64,000 bases of DNA from Neoceratodus forsteri (taxonomy: Eukaryota; Chordata; Ceratodontiformes; Ceratodontidae): assembly GCA_016271365.2 (NCBI GenBank), contig CM028129.1, forward strand, positions 846,132,001 to 846,196,000, given 5' to 3'. Positions 22,853-32,977 of the stretch are shown here, piece by piece (within the stretch, counting starts at the first letter, position 1; every line of letters begins with the position of its first letter). A program made the position numbers and the translations under genes. Below the pieces are notes generated by a model. The model saw only the letters and a list, made by a program, of their open reading frames with translations. It made no database searches and was not told the origin of the DNA.

Positions 22853-23145
22853 GTGAGACCCCATCTGGAGTACTGTGTGCAATTCTGGAGACCCCATCTC
22901 TGCAAAGACATAGACAGAGTGGAGGCTGTTCAGAGGAGGGCAACCAAAATGGTGCAAGGTCTGCACCAGAAGACATACAAGGAGAGACTAAAGCAGCTTA
23001 ATATGTATACCTTTGAGGAAAGGAGGGAGAGGGGGGACATGATAGAAACTTTCAAATATCTCAAGGGAATTAAGAAGGTACAAGAGGGTAGTATCTTTCA
23101 GAAGAAGAGATGTGAAAAACAAGGGGGCACAATTGGAAGATAGAG
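22853..23145 (+). pseudogene. CR1 ORF2 C-terminal part, resuming after the insertion
   Basis: This encodes RPHLEYCVQFWRPHLCKDID, VQRRATKMVQGLHQKTYKERL and LNMYTFEERRERGDMIETFK, the conserved CR1 C-terminal block. It continues the reverse transcriptase frame broken at 17,807. The coding end and 3' UTR run to about 23,415. Confidence 0.9.
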
Positions 23146-23415
23146 GGGAGACAGCTCAGAGGTAATGTTAGAAAGCATTTTTTCACAGAGAGAGTTGTGG
23201 ATGCATGGAACAGCCTTTCTGAGGAGGTTGTGGAGTCAGTAACAGTGGGAGAATTCAAGAATGCATAAGACAGGTATAAGGCAATTCTAGTGGAGGGCAG
23301 GAGGAAGTAAGCTGTTTATTAACTAGAATCTGCAGCTTATCCATCAGGTAGGGAAATGGGCAGACTGGGTGGGCCAAGTGGTCCTTATCTGCCATCAAAG
23401 TCTATGTTTCTAGGT

Positions 23416-23759
23416 TTCATGTTGTGCATGCCACCATGAAAGTTGAGACCGTCTCAGACCTGGCTAAATAAAAATATTTGATGTAAGTGCCTATCCCCAT
23501 GGCCCACGTTGAAACCCCTAGCTGTTCATGTGGCAGAATTAGGTACTGTATTTTGTTCATTAAAGACAGAAAACTCACCATCATGCAAAACCTGTGGAAA
23601 ATGCAAAGAGTAAACTAGATATTTTCATTTCTATGTGCAGAGCACTATGGTTGGCTGCCAAAGCCAATTTAAGAAAAAGTGCCTTATTTCATGTGCATAC
23701 TAAATTTTAGGCTCTGGATAGAATGATGCAGCACAAAATTAGAAGTTTTTTCTGAGACA
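23416..23759. other. Unassigned spacer
   Basis: This lies between the CR1 3' end and the next LINE 3' end. No coding frame, inverted repeat or known repeat was recognised. Confidence 0.4.
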
Positions 23760-23975
23760 GGTATGTATGTATGTATATTCATTTTATTTGTTCAATCATA
23801 AAAAAGAGCATTACAAAAAATTTGTACACAATAAATATTACATTTTTACAAATAAATTACAGAAATATCATGCAAAACAGCATATAATTCCAGAATGACT
23901 CTCTCTATATATTACACAGATAAAGAGCAATATTTCTAATAGTGTGCTCATCTTCTGTGGTAAGAAGAATCCTTA
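23760..23975 (-). pseudogene. End of LINE ORF2 and 3' UTR, separated by the LTR insertion
   Basis: Counting the CTTA duplication once, the ORF2 frame entering the LTR element at 30,950 continues here without a shift for about 22 codons to a TAG at 23,905-23,907. The remaining ~145 bases are AT-rich 3' UTR and end in the ATAC repeats near 23,765. This continuity is the main evidence that the LTR element hit the coding region of this LINE. Confidence 0.75.
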
Positions 23976-25445
23976 TGTAACCCCCTTGTTACCTGGGGTT
24001 ACTAGAATCCCAGTAAGACCTAGTGGTAGGCAGGGAAGGCAGCTTGTGAAATTCCAGTTAAATGGATTTCACACTGTCTCACTCTGTTCTCAGTCTCAGC
24101 TGAGACTGAGGGATGACATCACCATAGAACTGTTGCAGCTGCATGAGCCACAATGGAATCTGCAGCAGGGAGTTGTAATAGAATGTTGGAAGGTTTGAAC
24201 AGTAGTCTGTAGGTCAGTTGGAGTTTGGAGCTTGCTGAGAGCGGAGCACAGCAGCTCTGTGTAGGCTCGTGGAGCCTCAGCCCTAACATAGGGCTACATT
24301 CTGGAAAAAAGGTGTGTGTTTCCACCAAAAGAGAGACACAGAAGCTAGTTTTAAAGTGATGGAGACAGCTGAATTCGGGTATCAGTGCCCCATCCCTCAG
24401 GGGATGGGGCAGGAAGGGTTTCCTGCATATTCCAGGGGCAACCCCCTGGTTTTCTGTTAGTGGAGAAGCTGCCTGATTGGTCCAAGAGTTTTGGGAAACT
24501 AGAAGATTTCATGATTCGCCTGTGGGGCACCTGCAACCGGAGGGTGAGTTTCTGCTCTTTCTAAAGGGCCCATGTTTTCACCCAGGGACTTGTGTGATAG
24601 TGGGGATTGGACTACTGAAATAGTGGGAGGCCTAGAGTAATAGGCTTAGCCAAAAGTAAAAGTATGTACAAGTCCAGCACTTATGGGAAGTCAAGACATG
24701 TAGAGGAGATGTGACATATGTCTACCCAGTAATCTACATTGCCAAGCTTTCAGAAAAGAGTTGTTTAGTTTCCAGAGAAATGGCTGGGTATGGATTGTGG
24801 GAGCTGGAGGTGGGAGATCCCCCATCTTTAGTGACCAGGTCCACCTCTACGGATTTGCACTGTGGATTTCTACTTTGCCTCATGCACTTGGCCAGTGATG
24901 AGGAAGTACCCAGGCGATGGGATTGGAAGGAAAATTCCTCTAGAAGTGAAGGCTCTAAGGTGATTTGGGGAGCCACAATAGGAAAACTGGTTCATTTCCC
25001 AAAATGGACCATGGATCAAGTGGCCAGTGGGGAAAACCCAAGTAGTGTACAAATCGGGCTGTGTACCCAAAGCTGCGTGCAAGTCTAGGCTGTGTGCCTG
25101 GTGGGTTCAGAGCCTGAGGGCTGGAAATAGTGAAGAAGTGTTCTGTTGTCTCTAATCTGCATTACCAGGAATGTAGCCCCATGGAGGTCCGTCTATGCTT
25201 TGTTTGTTCAGCTTGGATGTGAATAAAAGCCACACTGTAGAATCCCATTCCTGGTTCTGGACTTTACAGTTATTGCTTCCTGTGTTCGGATTTACTTGGG
25301 TGCCCCTGTGCAGAGTAGCCAAACCTAGGTCCCCTGTGCCAAGTAACCTCATCCTCCCCAAACCCAGTCCCCACCAGGTACTGCTGTCAGCTTCAACAGC
25401 ATGCCACCTGTCATTTTGCTAAACAGCAGGGGTCTGGGGGTTACA
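23976..25445 (+). repeat. 5' LTR
   Basis: It starts TGTAACCCCC and ends GGGGTTACA. The first 27 bases contain an inverted repeat (GTAACCCC at 23,977-23,984, GGGGTTAC at 23,995-24,002). An AATAAA polyadenylation signal lies at 25,220-25,225, followed by a T/G-rich stretch, so R probably lies near 25,200-25,280. I saw no convincing TATA box. Differences from the 3' LTR are scattered single-base changes and small indels, mostly extra bases in this copy. Confidence 0.9.
25220..25225 (+). terminator. LTR polyadenylation signal
   Basis: AATAAA within GTGAATAAAAGCC; the equivalent signal in the 3' LTR is at 30,726-30,731. The downstream TTCCTGTGTTCGG could serve as the GT-rich element. Confidence 0.6.
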
Positions 25446-25449
25446 AAAA

Positions 25450-25468
25450 TGGAGGCACCGCTGGGATT
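25450..25468 (+). promoter_or_regulatory. Primer binding site, tRNA-Thr type
   Basis: TGGAGGCACCGCTGGGATT is complementary to the 3' end of vertebrate tRNA-Thr(AGT), which as I recall it ends AATCCCAGCGGTGCCTCCA with the added CCA. All 19 bases match, and pairing then stops. It lies four bases after the 5' LTR, as expected for a retroviral primer site. Confidence 0.8.
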
Positions 25469-25670
25469 TAAATATGGGAAGAAGGGGCTAGCATTTTGGC
25501 TATCTGGCAGTGGGTAGCCCAAAAAGCTGAAGCAAGTAACTAGTGTGTTGCTGTGTGCTGTGGATCTTATGCTGCTGTTTAAAATGCCAACTGTTTACCA
25601 AGGAGCAGTAAAGCTAAAAGAGTGTGCCCTTGTCCTGCATCAATTGTTTACAGCGTTTTGTCAGCTTTGT

Positions 25671-25834
25671 TAAAAAGAACTGTGGTAAAGAAAAGTGTGG
25701 AAGACTAGGGGTAGCAACAGGAAAACTGTGCCCTGGACGTTGGAAATGCTTTTAAAAAGAACTGTGGTAAAGAAACGTGTGGAAGACTTGGGGTAGTAAC
25801 AGGAAAATTGTACCCTGGATGTTGGAAATGCTTT
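25671..25834 (+). repeat. 82-bp tandem duplication in the leader of the LTR element
   Basis: Two copies begin TAAAAAGAACTGTGGTAAAG at 25,671 and 25,753. They differ at a few positions. The duplication lies in the untranslated leader, where a packaging signal would be expected. Confidence 0.8.
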
Positions 25835-26894
25835 TAAATTAACTGAGAGACTTGCAGTGTAATGGCTATGCTAAATGGCTGAAATGGGCTTCCGCCGTGG
25901 AGTCAGTTAAGAAAAAAAAAAGTTGCATTCTGCAGTTTAAATTTGCCTGCTCGACGATCGCCGTGAGGAGAAGAGCCCTCGCGAGGAAGAAGAGGCTCAT
26001 TTGCATGACGTCGTGTGATTGGTAAGGCTGCAATCAGTCCTGCCCCTCAGCCAGCTCTATAGTGACTGCCCCAGCATTCGAGAGGGAGTGTGAGTGGAGT
26101 GCGTGTACTGGCTTGTGGAGGAGCATCGCAGAGTGTTAAAAATGCTGTAAACCTTCTAAAAATAGACTTTCTTGTTTAAAATCGGGCTCAACCCACTAAT
26201 CGATCGTCTGAATTGCAAGTGTGGCGGTCGAGGAGACAATCGGCAGGACTGCCTGCCCATTTCTGTTCTGAGGCCTCCAAGAACTGGCTGCAGGCCGTTT
26301 TTCCCCATCGCAGCAAACAGCTACTGATAACAGTGAAATTGCTCAAACAGTGATTTTCTGCCCTATGCCAGCAAAATATGTGTGCAGCAGTGTAGTCGCT
26401 TTGCAAGTAACGACTGTGTCAAGTCCTACCAGCAAGTGCAAGTCTGTTAAGCCATTGACTGTGTGCATAGTAATGAGTTCAGCATCCGTTTAAAGTTTAA
26501 AGCCAGAGAGAGACTGTGAGTTGTAGCAAAATGTGCGGCACTAGTTTTACAGGCAATCCTGTGCTTAAAAAGCTGAAGCTTTAAGGGACTGTGAGTCAAA
26601 GAAATGTTTCCAGCATGTGAAAAGTCCATGGAAAATCATGTAAATGTGTTTAGAACAAGAACAGTGCAAGTTTGTGCAGTTTGAGCAAAAGTTATCAGTA
26701 GTGTGTGTAAATCGGGTGTGCAATGGCATTGACCCAATTTCTGAATGTTGATGCACAGGAGGGCTGCTGCCACCATTACAGGGTGGGGTAGTAAAGTAAA
26801 CACAGCAGCAGAGGAGCCATTTTAAAACTAAAGAGAGTGTTCAGTAAAGTGGGACTTTCAGTTACAGTGAGCTTTTGTTTGTTTTTCTGCAGTT

Positions 26895-27347
26895 ATGGCC
26901 TCAGGACCAGCTCGCTACCCGGATCATGCCCGGGCTGCAGTAACAGCAGCAGTAAATAGACTGAACAACATTGAAAAGTGGTGCTATGGAGGACAACTGC
27001 CTCGTGTGGCGATTCCTGGTTTTCCAGTGCATGTGTGTCAAATATGCTTGAGAGCTGGAAGGGATGTCTTCATGATACCTCACTGTTCTGGATGCCTAGA
27101 AAAATATGGCTTGTATAAAGCACCTCAAATTTGTTTGGCTCCCACATGGACAAAGGTTCAGGAATCTGCAGTTGGCAGCACGCAGCACCAGGCGGAGCCT
27201 GTGGAAGAAGGCCCTTTGGGGGAGAGTGGCACAAAGCTAGAGGGTGCAGAGTTAGAGACAGAACCAGAAGTTGAAGTTTCGGATGCTGGATCCCAGAAGG
27301 AAAGTTCGGATAAAGCATCAGTAGACCCCTGGAGGGGAGGGGCCTAG
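26895..27347 (+). CDS. Unidentified ORF of the LTR element, with a cysteine/histidine motif
   Basis: This 150-codon frame is the first substantial one after a 1.4-kb leader. Residues about 50-75 contain VCQICL, then nine to ten residues later HCSGC, giving a CxxC...HCxxC pattern that could bind one zinc ion. The C-terminal half is acidic and rich in Glu, Gly and Ser, with no membrane segment or signal peptide. The next frame starts 25 bases downstream in another phase. It does not resemble the gag proteins I know (no matrix, major homology region or CCHC knuckle). A captured or accessory protein, or a divergent gag start, are both possible. Confidence 0.55.
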   Translation: MASGPARYPDHARAAVTAAVNRLNNIEKWCYGGQLPRVAIPGFPVHVCQICLRAGRDVFMIPHCSGCLEKYGLYKAPQICLAPTWTKVQESAVGSTQHQAEPVEEGPLGESGTKLEGAELETEPEVEVSDAGSQKESSDKASVDPWRGGA

Positions 27348-27372
27348 CCCTAGTCTCGTAAGTGAAGATGAG

Positions 27373-27789
27373 ATGCGAGAGGCCTTTGAGTGGGAGGTGT
27401 CGACCTCCATGCTTAGCGATGAGTGGATAGTCTCAGAAGTGAGGACGACTGCTCACTCCTGGGCTCAGATCCTTAGTGAGGAAGAAGATGAGGGGGAATC
27501 TATGTGGCCTTGTGAAAAAGGAATGGGTACACAGCCTCAAGCTCTTGCCTCGGAGGAATGCATGGAAGAGAGTGGTGATGCCACTGCCCTGGCTATGCAA
27601 GAAGAAGAAGTCAGGGATCCGTTTTTAATTTCATTAAGGATGCGTAGCTGGCAGAACCAGGACTGGCCGCCCCCAAGCCAGGCCAGCGGTCTCAGGTTGA
27701 CCAAAGCTAGTAAAGAGGAGAGACTGGTTCATAGGAAGGTGAATGAGATCTATGGTATGACCTTTCCTACCTTTCCTCGGAAAGTCTAG
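27373..27789 (+). CDS. Second unidentified ORF of the LTR element, acidic
   Basis: This 138-codon frame starts just after the first ORF ends, shifted by one phase. It is rich in Glu in its first two thirds (EEEDEGES, EEEVRDP) and turns basic near the end. No known domain. Because the composition continues that of the preceding ORF, the two may once have been one frame, or be joined by frameshifting or splicing. The MREAFEWEVS start may not be used. Confidence 0.45.
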   Translation: MREAFEWEVSTSMLSDEWIVSEVRTTAHSWAQILSEEEDEGESMWPCEKGMGTQPQALASEECMEESGDATALAMQEEEVRDPFLISLRMRSWQNQDWPPPSQASGLRLTKASKEERLVHRKVNEIYGMTFPTFPRKV

Positions 27790-28103
27790 GAGGAGATTGA
27801 GAACAGCAGGAAATCCTGGATCTGGGCAGAAGCAATGAAAGGTGTACATTCTGTGGCAAACAAGCATGAAAAAACAGACTGTTTCATGAGAAGTATACCC
27901 AGTGGAAGAGAGGCAGGACACTGTTTATGGACAGAGTGCGAATAGTGGATGGAGAAGGACGTGAAATCTCCCACTGTATAAATTATGTGCGCCCAGACGG
28001 GGTAATAATTCAAGCTCCTGACCCCCGGTACTATTGGCCTCAGTGCAAGGACCTCCCAGCAAATGTGCCCGTGCCTACTAAATGGAAAGCCGAGCAGTGG
28101 TAG
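27790..28103 (+). pseudogene. Third coding-like segment of the LTR element, with an in-frame stop
   Basis: In the phase of the first ORF, the segment up to the TAG at 28,101-28,103 reads as coding-like sequence with CTFC followed by GKQ at about 27,845 and a later CINYVRPDGV block. A TGA at 27,867-27,869 interrupts it. The CxxC suggests a second small metal site. No family recognised. Confidence 0.4.
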
Positions 28104-29475
28104 TCAATACTGCCACATCAGCCTGTGAAGTGCCTTTATTGATCTGCCAATATGGACATCCAGGACTCAGGTGCCCCACATTCATCAGTTCTACAGTGTA
28201 TTGGCCTTTCCAGAATCCATCAACTGCCCCACCAGATGACTTCAGATCCAGAGAGGATACCAGCCCAGCTGTATCCTGTTTCATCGCCTGGTAATCGGAT
28301 GACATCAGACCAGCTGTTTTCCTTTTTGTTCCTGTTCTAAGGTTCCATCTCCAGAGATGACATCAACCTAGCATTTCCCAGATGTGCCCTCCTGTAGTTC
28401 CCGGAAGATGTTCGCCCAGCTGTATCGGAAGAAATGCTGCCAGGGAGAGTCTTCGTCAGAAGTGCAGGTCGTTCACAATTTTTCGTACTACAAGGGGCTG
28501 ATAAGTCCAAACTTTTCTATCTTTATGACATTGCAGTACACACCCTACACTAGCAGACTCCAAAATGTGTGAACTGTCCTCAAAGCCTCTCCCCTTCGGG
28601 ACTTTGGCCTGTTAGAACTGTGCTTCACCGGGCTCCGGCCCAGGAGAGACTGTTTAATGGACTAGCCATCGGGCATTGTGGTCACTAGTTGGGACTTTTA
28701 GGGCACTCCATCCCCAAATGTGTATTGTAAATAATGTTGTTGTTTTCTAATGTACATACTGCTTTTCTACCTTTTTCTAAAAAAATCTTTTTGGGATTCT
28801 TCAGTGTTTTGATGGTAGGGGTTTGGGTAGACTGTGTATGCAGATTAGGAGTGTGTGTTGTCTTTCTTTTTCTTGCAGGTGTTCCTGGAGAAGATAGAAG
28901 AGAAGACAAGAAGAGGAGGAGGGGCTCATTGGAGTTCCTCACTAGTACTTTAGTGTGTAGTAATTTAAAGTACTGTGGTGTTATTGTTGTTGTTGTTACT
29001 GTATTAACCCTTTTCCTTCCACAGGTGTGGTTGTGGGGGAAGGGAGGAGGCAGTAAAGTGATATAATAATGTGGTATTATTTTCTGGGTGTGCAGTTGCA
29101 GGTTGCCCAAGGTCGGGGAGGTCCTCAGGTTGTTTTTGTTTTTGGGGTATTAAGTTAGAGGCAGATAGGTTTTCCCTAGAGGGCTAGGGGGGATAGACAG
29201 GCTGTGGCCCTGACCTGCAGTAGGGGTTGCAGTGCTGAGCTATTAGGGCTATGCTCTGGACAGTTCTACCAGAGCCACTAGGTGTCCATAGTAAGTGGGT
29301 AGTGTAGAGGCTGATATGTCAGCTAAACATCTCTAGGCCCTCAGTGTTGCCTGCCTGTGATCACACATGGTAGAAGGGGGCCTGATCACCCCCCCGCAGG
29401 TAGCACATAGGGTGGGATGGCCTAAAGCCAGGTAAACAATGACTGCGGACAGTCATTTTCCTGGTCAAGCGCGAG
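28104..29475 (+). other. Non-coding 3' part of the LTR element interior
   Basis: There is no conserved frame. Several GATGACATCAGA-like blocks repeat at 28,230-28,370, and pyrimidine-rich tracts precede AG at 28,860-28,880 and 29,000-29,025, which could be splice acceptors. No purine-rich tract directly precedes the 3' LTR: the last bases are GGTCAAGCGCGAG. Confidence 0.5.
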
Positions 29476-30949
29476 TGTAACCCCCTTGTTACCGGGGTTA
29501 CTAGAATCCCGGTAAGACCTAGTGGTAGGCAGGGAAGGCAGCTTGTGAAATTCCAGTTAAATGGATTTCACACTGTCTCACTCTGTTCTCAGTCTCAGCT
29601 GAGACTGAGGGATGACATCACCATAGAACTGTTGCAGCTGCATGAGCCACAATGGAATCTGCAGCAGGGAGTTGGAATAGAATGTTGGAGGTTTGAACAG
29701 TAGTCTGTAGATCAGTTGGAGTTTGCAGCTTGCTGAGAGAAGAGCACAGCAGCTCTGTGTAGGCTCGTGGAGCCTCAGCCCTGATATAGGGCTACATTCT
29801 GGAAAAAAGGTGTGTGTTTCCACCAAAAGAGAGACACAGAAGCTAGTTTTAAAGTGGTGGAGACCACTGAATTCAGGTCTCAGTGCCCCATCCCTCAGGG
29901 GATGGGGCAGGAAAGATTTCCTGCATATTCCAGGGCAACCCCTGGTTTTCTGCTAGTGGAGAAGCTGCCTGATTGGTCCAGAGTTTTGGGAAACTAGAAG
30001 ATTTCGTGATTCGCCTGTGGGGCACCTGCAACCGGAGGGTGAGTTTCTGCTCTTTCTAAAGGGCCCATGTTTTCACCCTGGGACCTGTGTGATAGTGGGG
30101 ATTGGACTACTGAAGTGGAGGCCTAGAGTAATAGGCTTAGCCAAAAGTAAAAGTATGTTCAAGTCCAGCACTTATGGGAAGTCAAGACATGTAGAGGAGA
30201 TGTGACATATGTCTACCCAGTAATCTATATTGCAAAGCTTTCAGAAAAGAGTTGTTTAGTTTCCAGAGAAATGGCCGGGTATGGATTGTGGGAGCTGGAG
30301 GTGGGAGATCCCCATCTTTAGTGACCAGGTCCACCTCTACAGATTGGCTCTGTGGGTTTCTACTTTGCCTCATGCACTTGGCCAGCGATGAGGGAAGTAC
30401 CCAGATGTGGGATTGGAAGGAAAATTCCCTCTAGGAGTCGAAGGCTCTAAGGTGGTTTGGGGAGCCACAACAGGAAAACTGGTTCATTTCCCAAAATGGA
30501 CCATGGATCAAGTGGCTGGCGGGGGAGCCGGGCCAGTGGGGAAAACCCAAGTAGTGTACAAGTTGGGCTGTGTACCCAAAGCTGTGTGCAAGTCTGGGCT
30601 GTGCCTGGTGGGTTCAGAGCCTGAGGGCTGGAAATAGTGAAGAAGTGTTCTGTTGTCTCTAATCTGCATTACCAGGAATGTAGCCCGTGGAGTCCGTCTA
30701 TCTTTGTTTGTTCAGCTTGGATGTGAATAAAAGCCACACTGTAGAATCCCATTCCTGGTTCTGGACATTACAGTTATTGCTTCCTGTGTTCGGATTTACT
30801 TGGATGCCCCTGTGCAGAGTAGCCAAACCTAGGCCCCCTGTGCCGAGTAACCTCATCCTCCCCGAATCCAGTCCCCACCAGGTACTGCTGTCAGCTTCAA
30901 CAGCATGCCACCTGTTGTTTTGCTAAAAGGCAGGCGTCCAGGGGTTACA
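29476..30949 (+). repeat. 3' LTR
   Basis: It matches the 5' LTR along its whole length with a low level of scattered differences. Examples are ACCGGGG for ACCTGGGG at the start, and an extra GCTGGCGGGGGAGCCGGGCC-like insertion near 30,515-30,535. AATAAA is at 30,726-30,731. It ends GGGGTTACA directly before CTTA (30,950-30,953). Confidence 0.9.
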
Positions 30950-32794
30950 CTTACTATTGTCTCATTCGAGCAATCTTTAAAAGAATCGATAATTGGACAC
31001 AGCCATCTCTGTCTAGCTGCCCTATACCATTGACATTTTAGGACACGTTCCAAATCTTCCTTCTCATTAGAGCCACAATAACAATAATGAAGTTCTTGGT
31101 CATGAATCTTATTAAACTTACACTCGAGCACATTAGACAGAAAAAAAACAACACATATCAGAATGTTCCAGATATTCTAAGTAGTAACGAAAATGATGGT
31201 AACAGTCATTTTGAGTATACTAAATTGCAAACTTTGAGTTCTGTATATACTAAAGATCATAGATCCTATATTTCTGCATGATCAACTGTTTAAGAAATGA
31301 CCCATAACTTTTAGCAATACAGATGCCTTGAGTAGTCAATACAAACAAATTCAGATACCCCACTGAATTCAAAATCTTTTTTACACAAGATAGCCAGTTC
31401 GACTTTTTGCAGTGCAGAAGTTCCCACCTCATTTTTTCCAACAAATATTTTTTTGGGAAACGCTGGTCTAATAGTGAAATAAGCCTAATCCATAGATTTA
31501 TCATATGAGATTCGGCTAAAGCAATGAGGTTAGAGAGGCCCAATTCAGCTCTTACAAACTGTGCTGGGGTTGTTCTTGGAAAACCAATTGCTCTTTTAAG
31601 CACTCTAATTGCTGTTTTTTCCAATTTGGTAATATATTTAGAATCCAATATCTCATATCCATAAAGGATTTGAGAATTATATTTTGCATCTGGGGATCTC
31701 AGAAGTGGAACAAGTGAATTGTCACCATACTTACAGTTAAACCTACTTATGGCTTCAATGGTTCTTTCGGTTTTAAATGAGACACCCTCAAAGTGTTTAT
31801 TCCACTTGAAGGAAGATGATATCACAACTCCTAGATACCGGTATTCATTCACAAGTTCCAATCTCTTGGACTTTAATTACCATTTATATTTACACATTAA
31901 GCCTCCCAAAACCATGATCTTTGATTTAGTCAAACTGATTTTCAAGAAGTTCTGGTCTGCAAACCTGTCCAATTCATTTAACTTGACTTGAAGTCCCTTG
32001 GGGGATAATGAAAACATTAACAAGCCATCTGTATAAGCAAGAATTCCACATGGATCACTTCCAATTTTGGGGGAATCAGATTTCAAATTATTTATATTAA
32101 CTAAAAAATTATTTACGTAGACTGAAAATAATGAGGGTGCAAGGATGCAGTCCTGTCTCACCCCACAGTTTGTACTAAATTGCTCTGTTAGGCTCCCTCC
32201 AGTATTTCTAACCTGAGCCCACGTATCAGTGCGTAACAATTTAATAGCATTTATAAGCTCAGGATCAACTCCGTGATTTCTCATAATATACCACAATAGT
32301 TCTCTATTTATGGTGTTAAAAGCTGACGTGAAGTCAATAAATACCATAAATATCTTCTGACTTCTTAATTTAACATATTTTTCTTGTAAATGTTGTAGTA
32401 TATATAGATTATCAATGGTTGAGAAGGACTCCCAAAAACCAGCCTGACTCTGAGACAGGCCGCCCAATTTTTGCATATTCAAAACTAGTTGATTAAGCAG
32501 GATTTTTGAGAATATTTTTTCCATAATATCAATTAAACTTATAGGACAATAATGTGACAGATTCTCCCTATTGCCTTTCTTAAAAATGGGGACAATCACA
32601 GATCCCCTCCATGAATCCAGGATTTGATTAGTAGCTAAACATGTATTGTAAAAATCTACCAATAACTCAATCCATTTTGATTTCAACTGTTTATAAATTT
32701 CACCAGGGATTAGGTCTGGTCCAGGAGCTTTGTTATTTTTAAAACTATCAATTGCCTCACTTACTTCCATCTTAGAGATAGTAAGATGTGACAC
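30950..32794 (-). pseudogene. LINE ORF2 reverse transcriptase and C-terminus, with a damaged active site
   Basis: RT blocks are readable at 32,794-31,877: VIVPIFKKGNRENLSHYCPI, LSQSQAGFWESFSTIDNLYI, VFIDFTSAFNTINRELLWYI and GVRQDCILAPSLFSVYVNNFL. The catalytic box reads AYTDGLLMF where YADD is expected, so one of the two aspartates is Gly. The next frame, 31,861-31,250, is the thumb and connecting region (YRYLGVVISSSFKWNKHFE). A cysteine-containing tail (CYCGSNEKEDLERVLKCQWYRAAR) at about 31,090-30,990 is typical of LINE C-termini. Coding is cut by the LTR element at 30,950. Confidence 0.85.
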
Positions 32795-32977
32795 CGCCTC
32801 TTAATTAAATGGAAATATATACTTGTGTGACTCTTGGAAAAGAATCTGCGTATAATAATTACGCCAATCACTATCGCCAATTGCACTCTCAATACGATTA
32901 AAGACCTGTTTATATCCATAAGCTATCAATTGCCAAAAGGTACTGTCATCTCTATCTCTAATTGCCCAATTCATTAA

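Larger units (their letters stand above)
15715..23415 (+). mobile_element. CR1 LINE, 5'-truncated, interrupted by another CR1
   Basis: The element starts inside the endonuclease domain at about 15,715, runs to 17,807, and resumes at 22,795. The resumption is exact: ...GGGATGCATAGGGA on the left continues as GAGGCATCAAC on the right, which is the order seen in the nested CR1 at 18,395-18,440 (reverse complement). It ends near 23,415 with the CR1 3' end GTCCTTATCTGCCATCAAAG. The interruption 17,808-22,794 is a complete minus-strand CR1. Confidence 0.9.
23976..30949 (+). mobile_element. Complete LTR element, ERV-like, without recognisable gag/pol
   Basis: Two near-identical LTRs (1470 and 1474 bp) enclose 4030 bp. 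Both LTRs start TGTAACCCCC and end GGGGTTACA, with the conserved TG...CA ends. CTTA flanks the whole element (23,972-23,975 and 30,950-30,953), a 4-bp target duplication as made by gammaretrovirus-like and foamy-like integrases. The primer site follows the 5' LTR by four bases. The interior has only short frames and nothing I recognise as gag, protease, RT, integrase or env. It is probably a non-autonomous derivative moved by proteins made elsewhere. The orientation follows the primer site. Confidence 0.88.

Noticed and set aside
25450..25520. A possible tRNA-Thr gene
   Set aside because: Only the 19-base complement of the tRNA 3' end is present, directly after an LTR. There is no A box, anticodon arm or cloverleaf, so it is a primer binding site.
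28685..29110. A 141-codon minus-strand frame in the LTR element
   Set aside because: It is antisense to the element and made of low-complexity Thr/Pro/Lys sequence, and it has no motif. It is a chance frame.
23976..30949. A foamy-virus-like identity for the LTR element
   Set aside because: Long LTRs and a 4-bp duplication would fit, but the primer site is tRNA-Thr and not tRNA-Lys, and no pol or env is readable. The lineage is left open.
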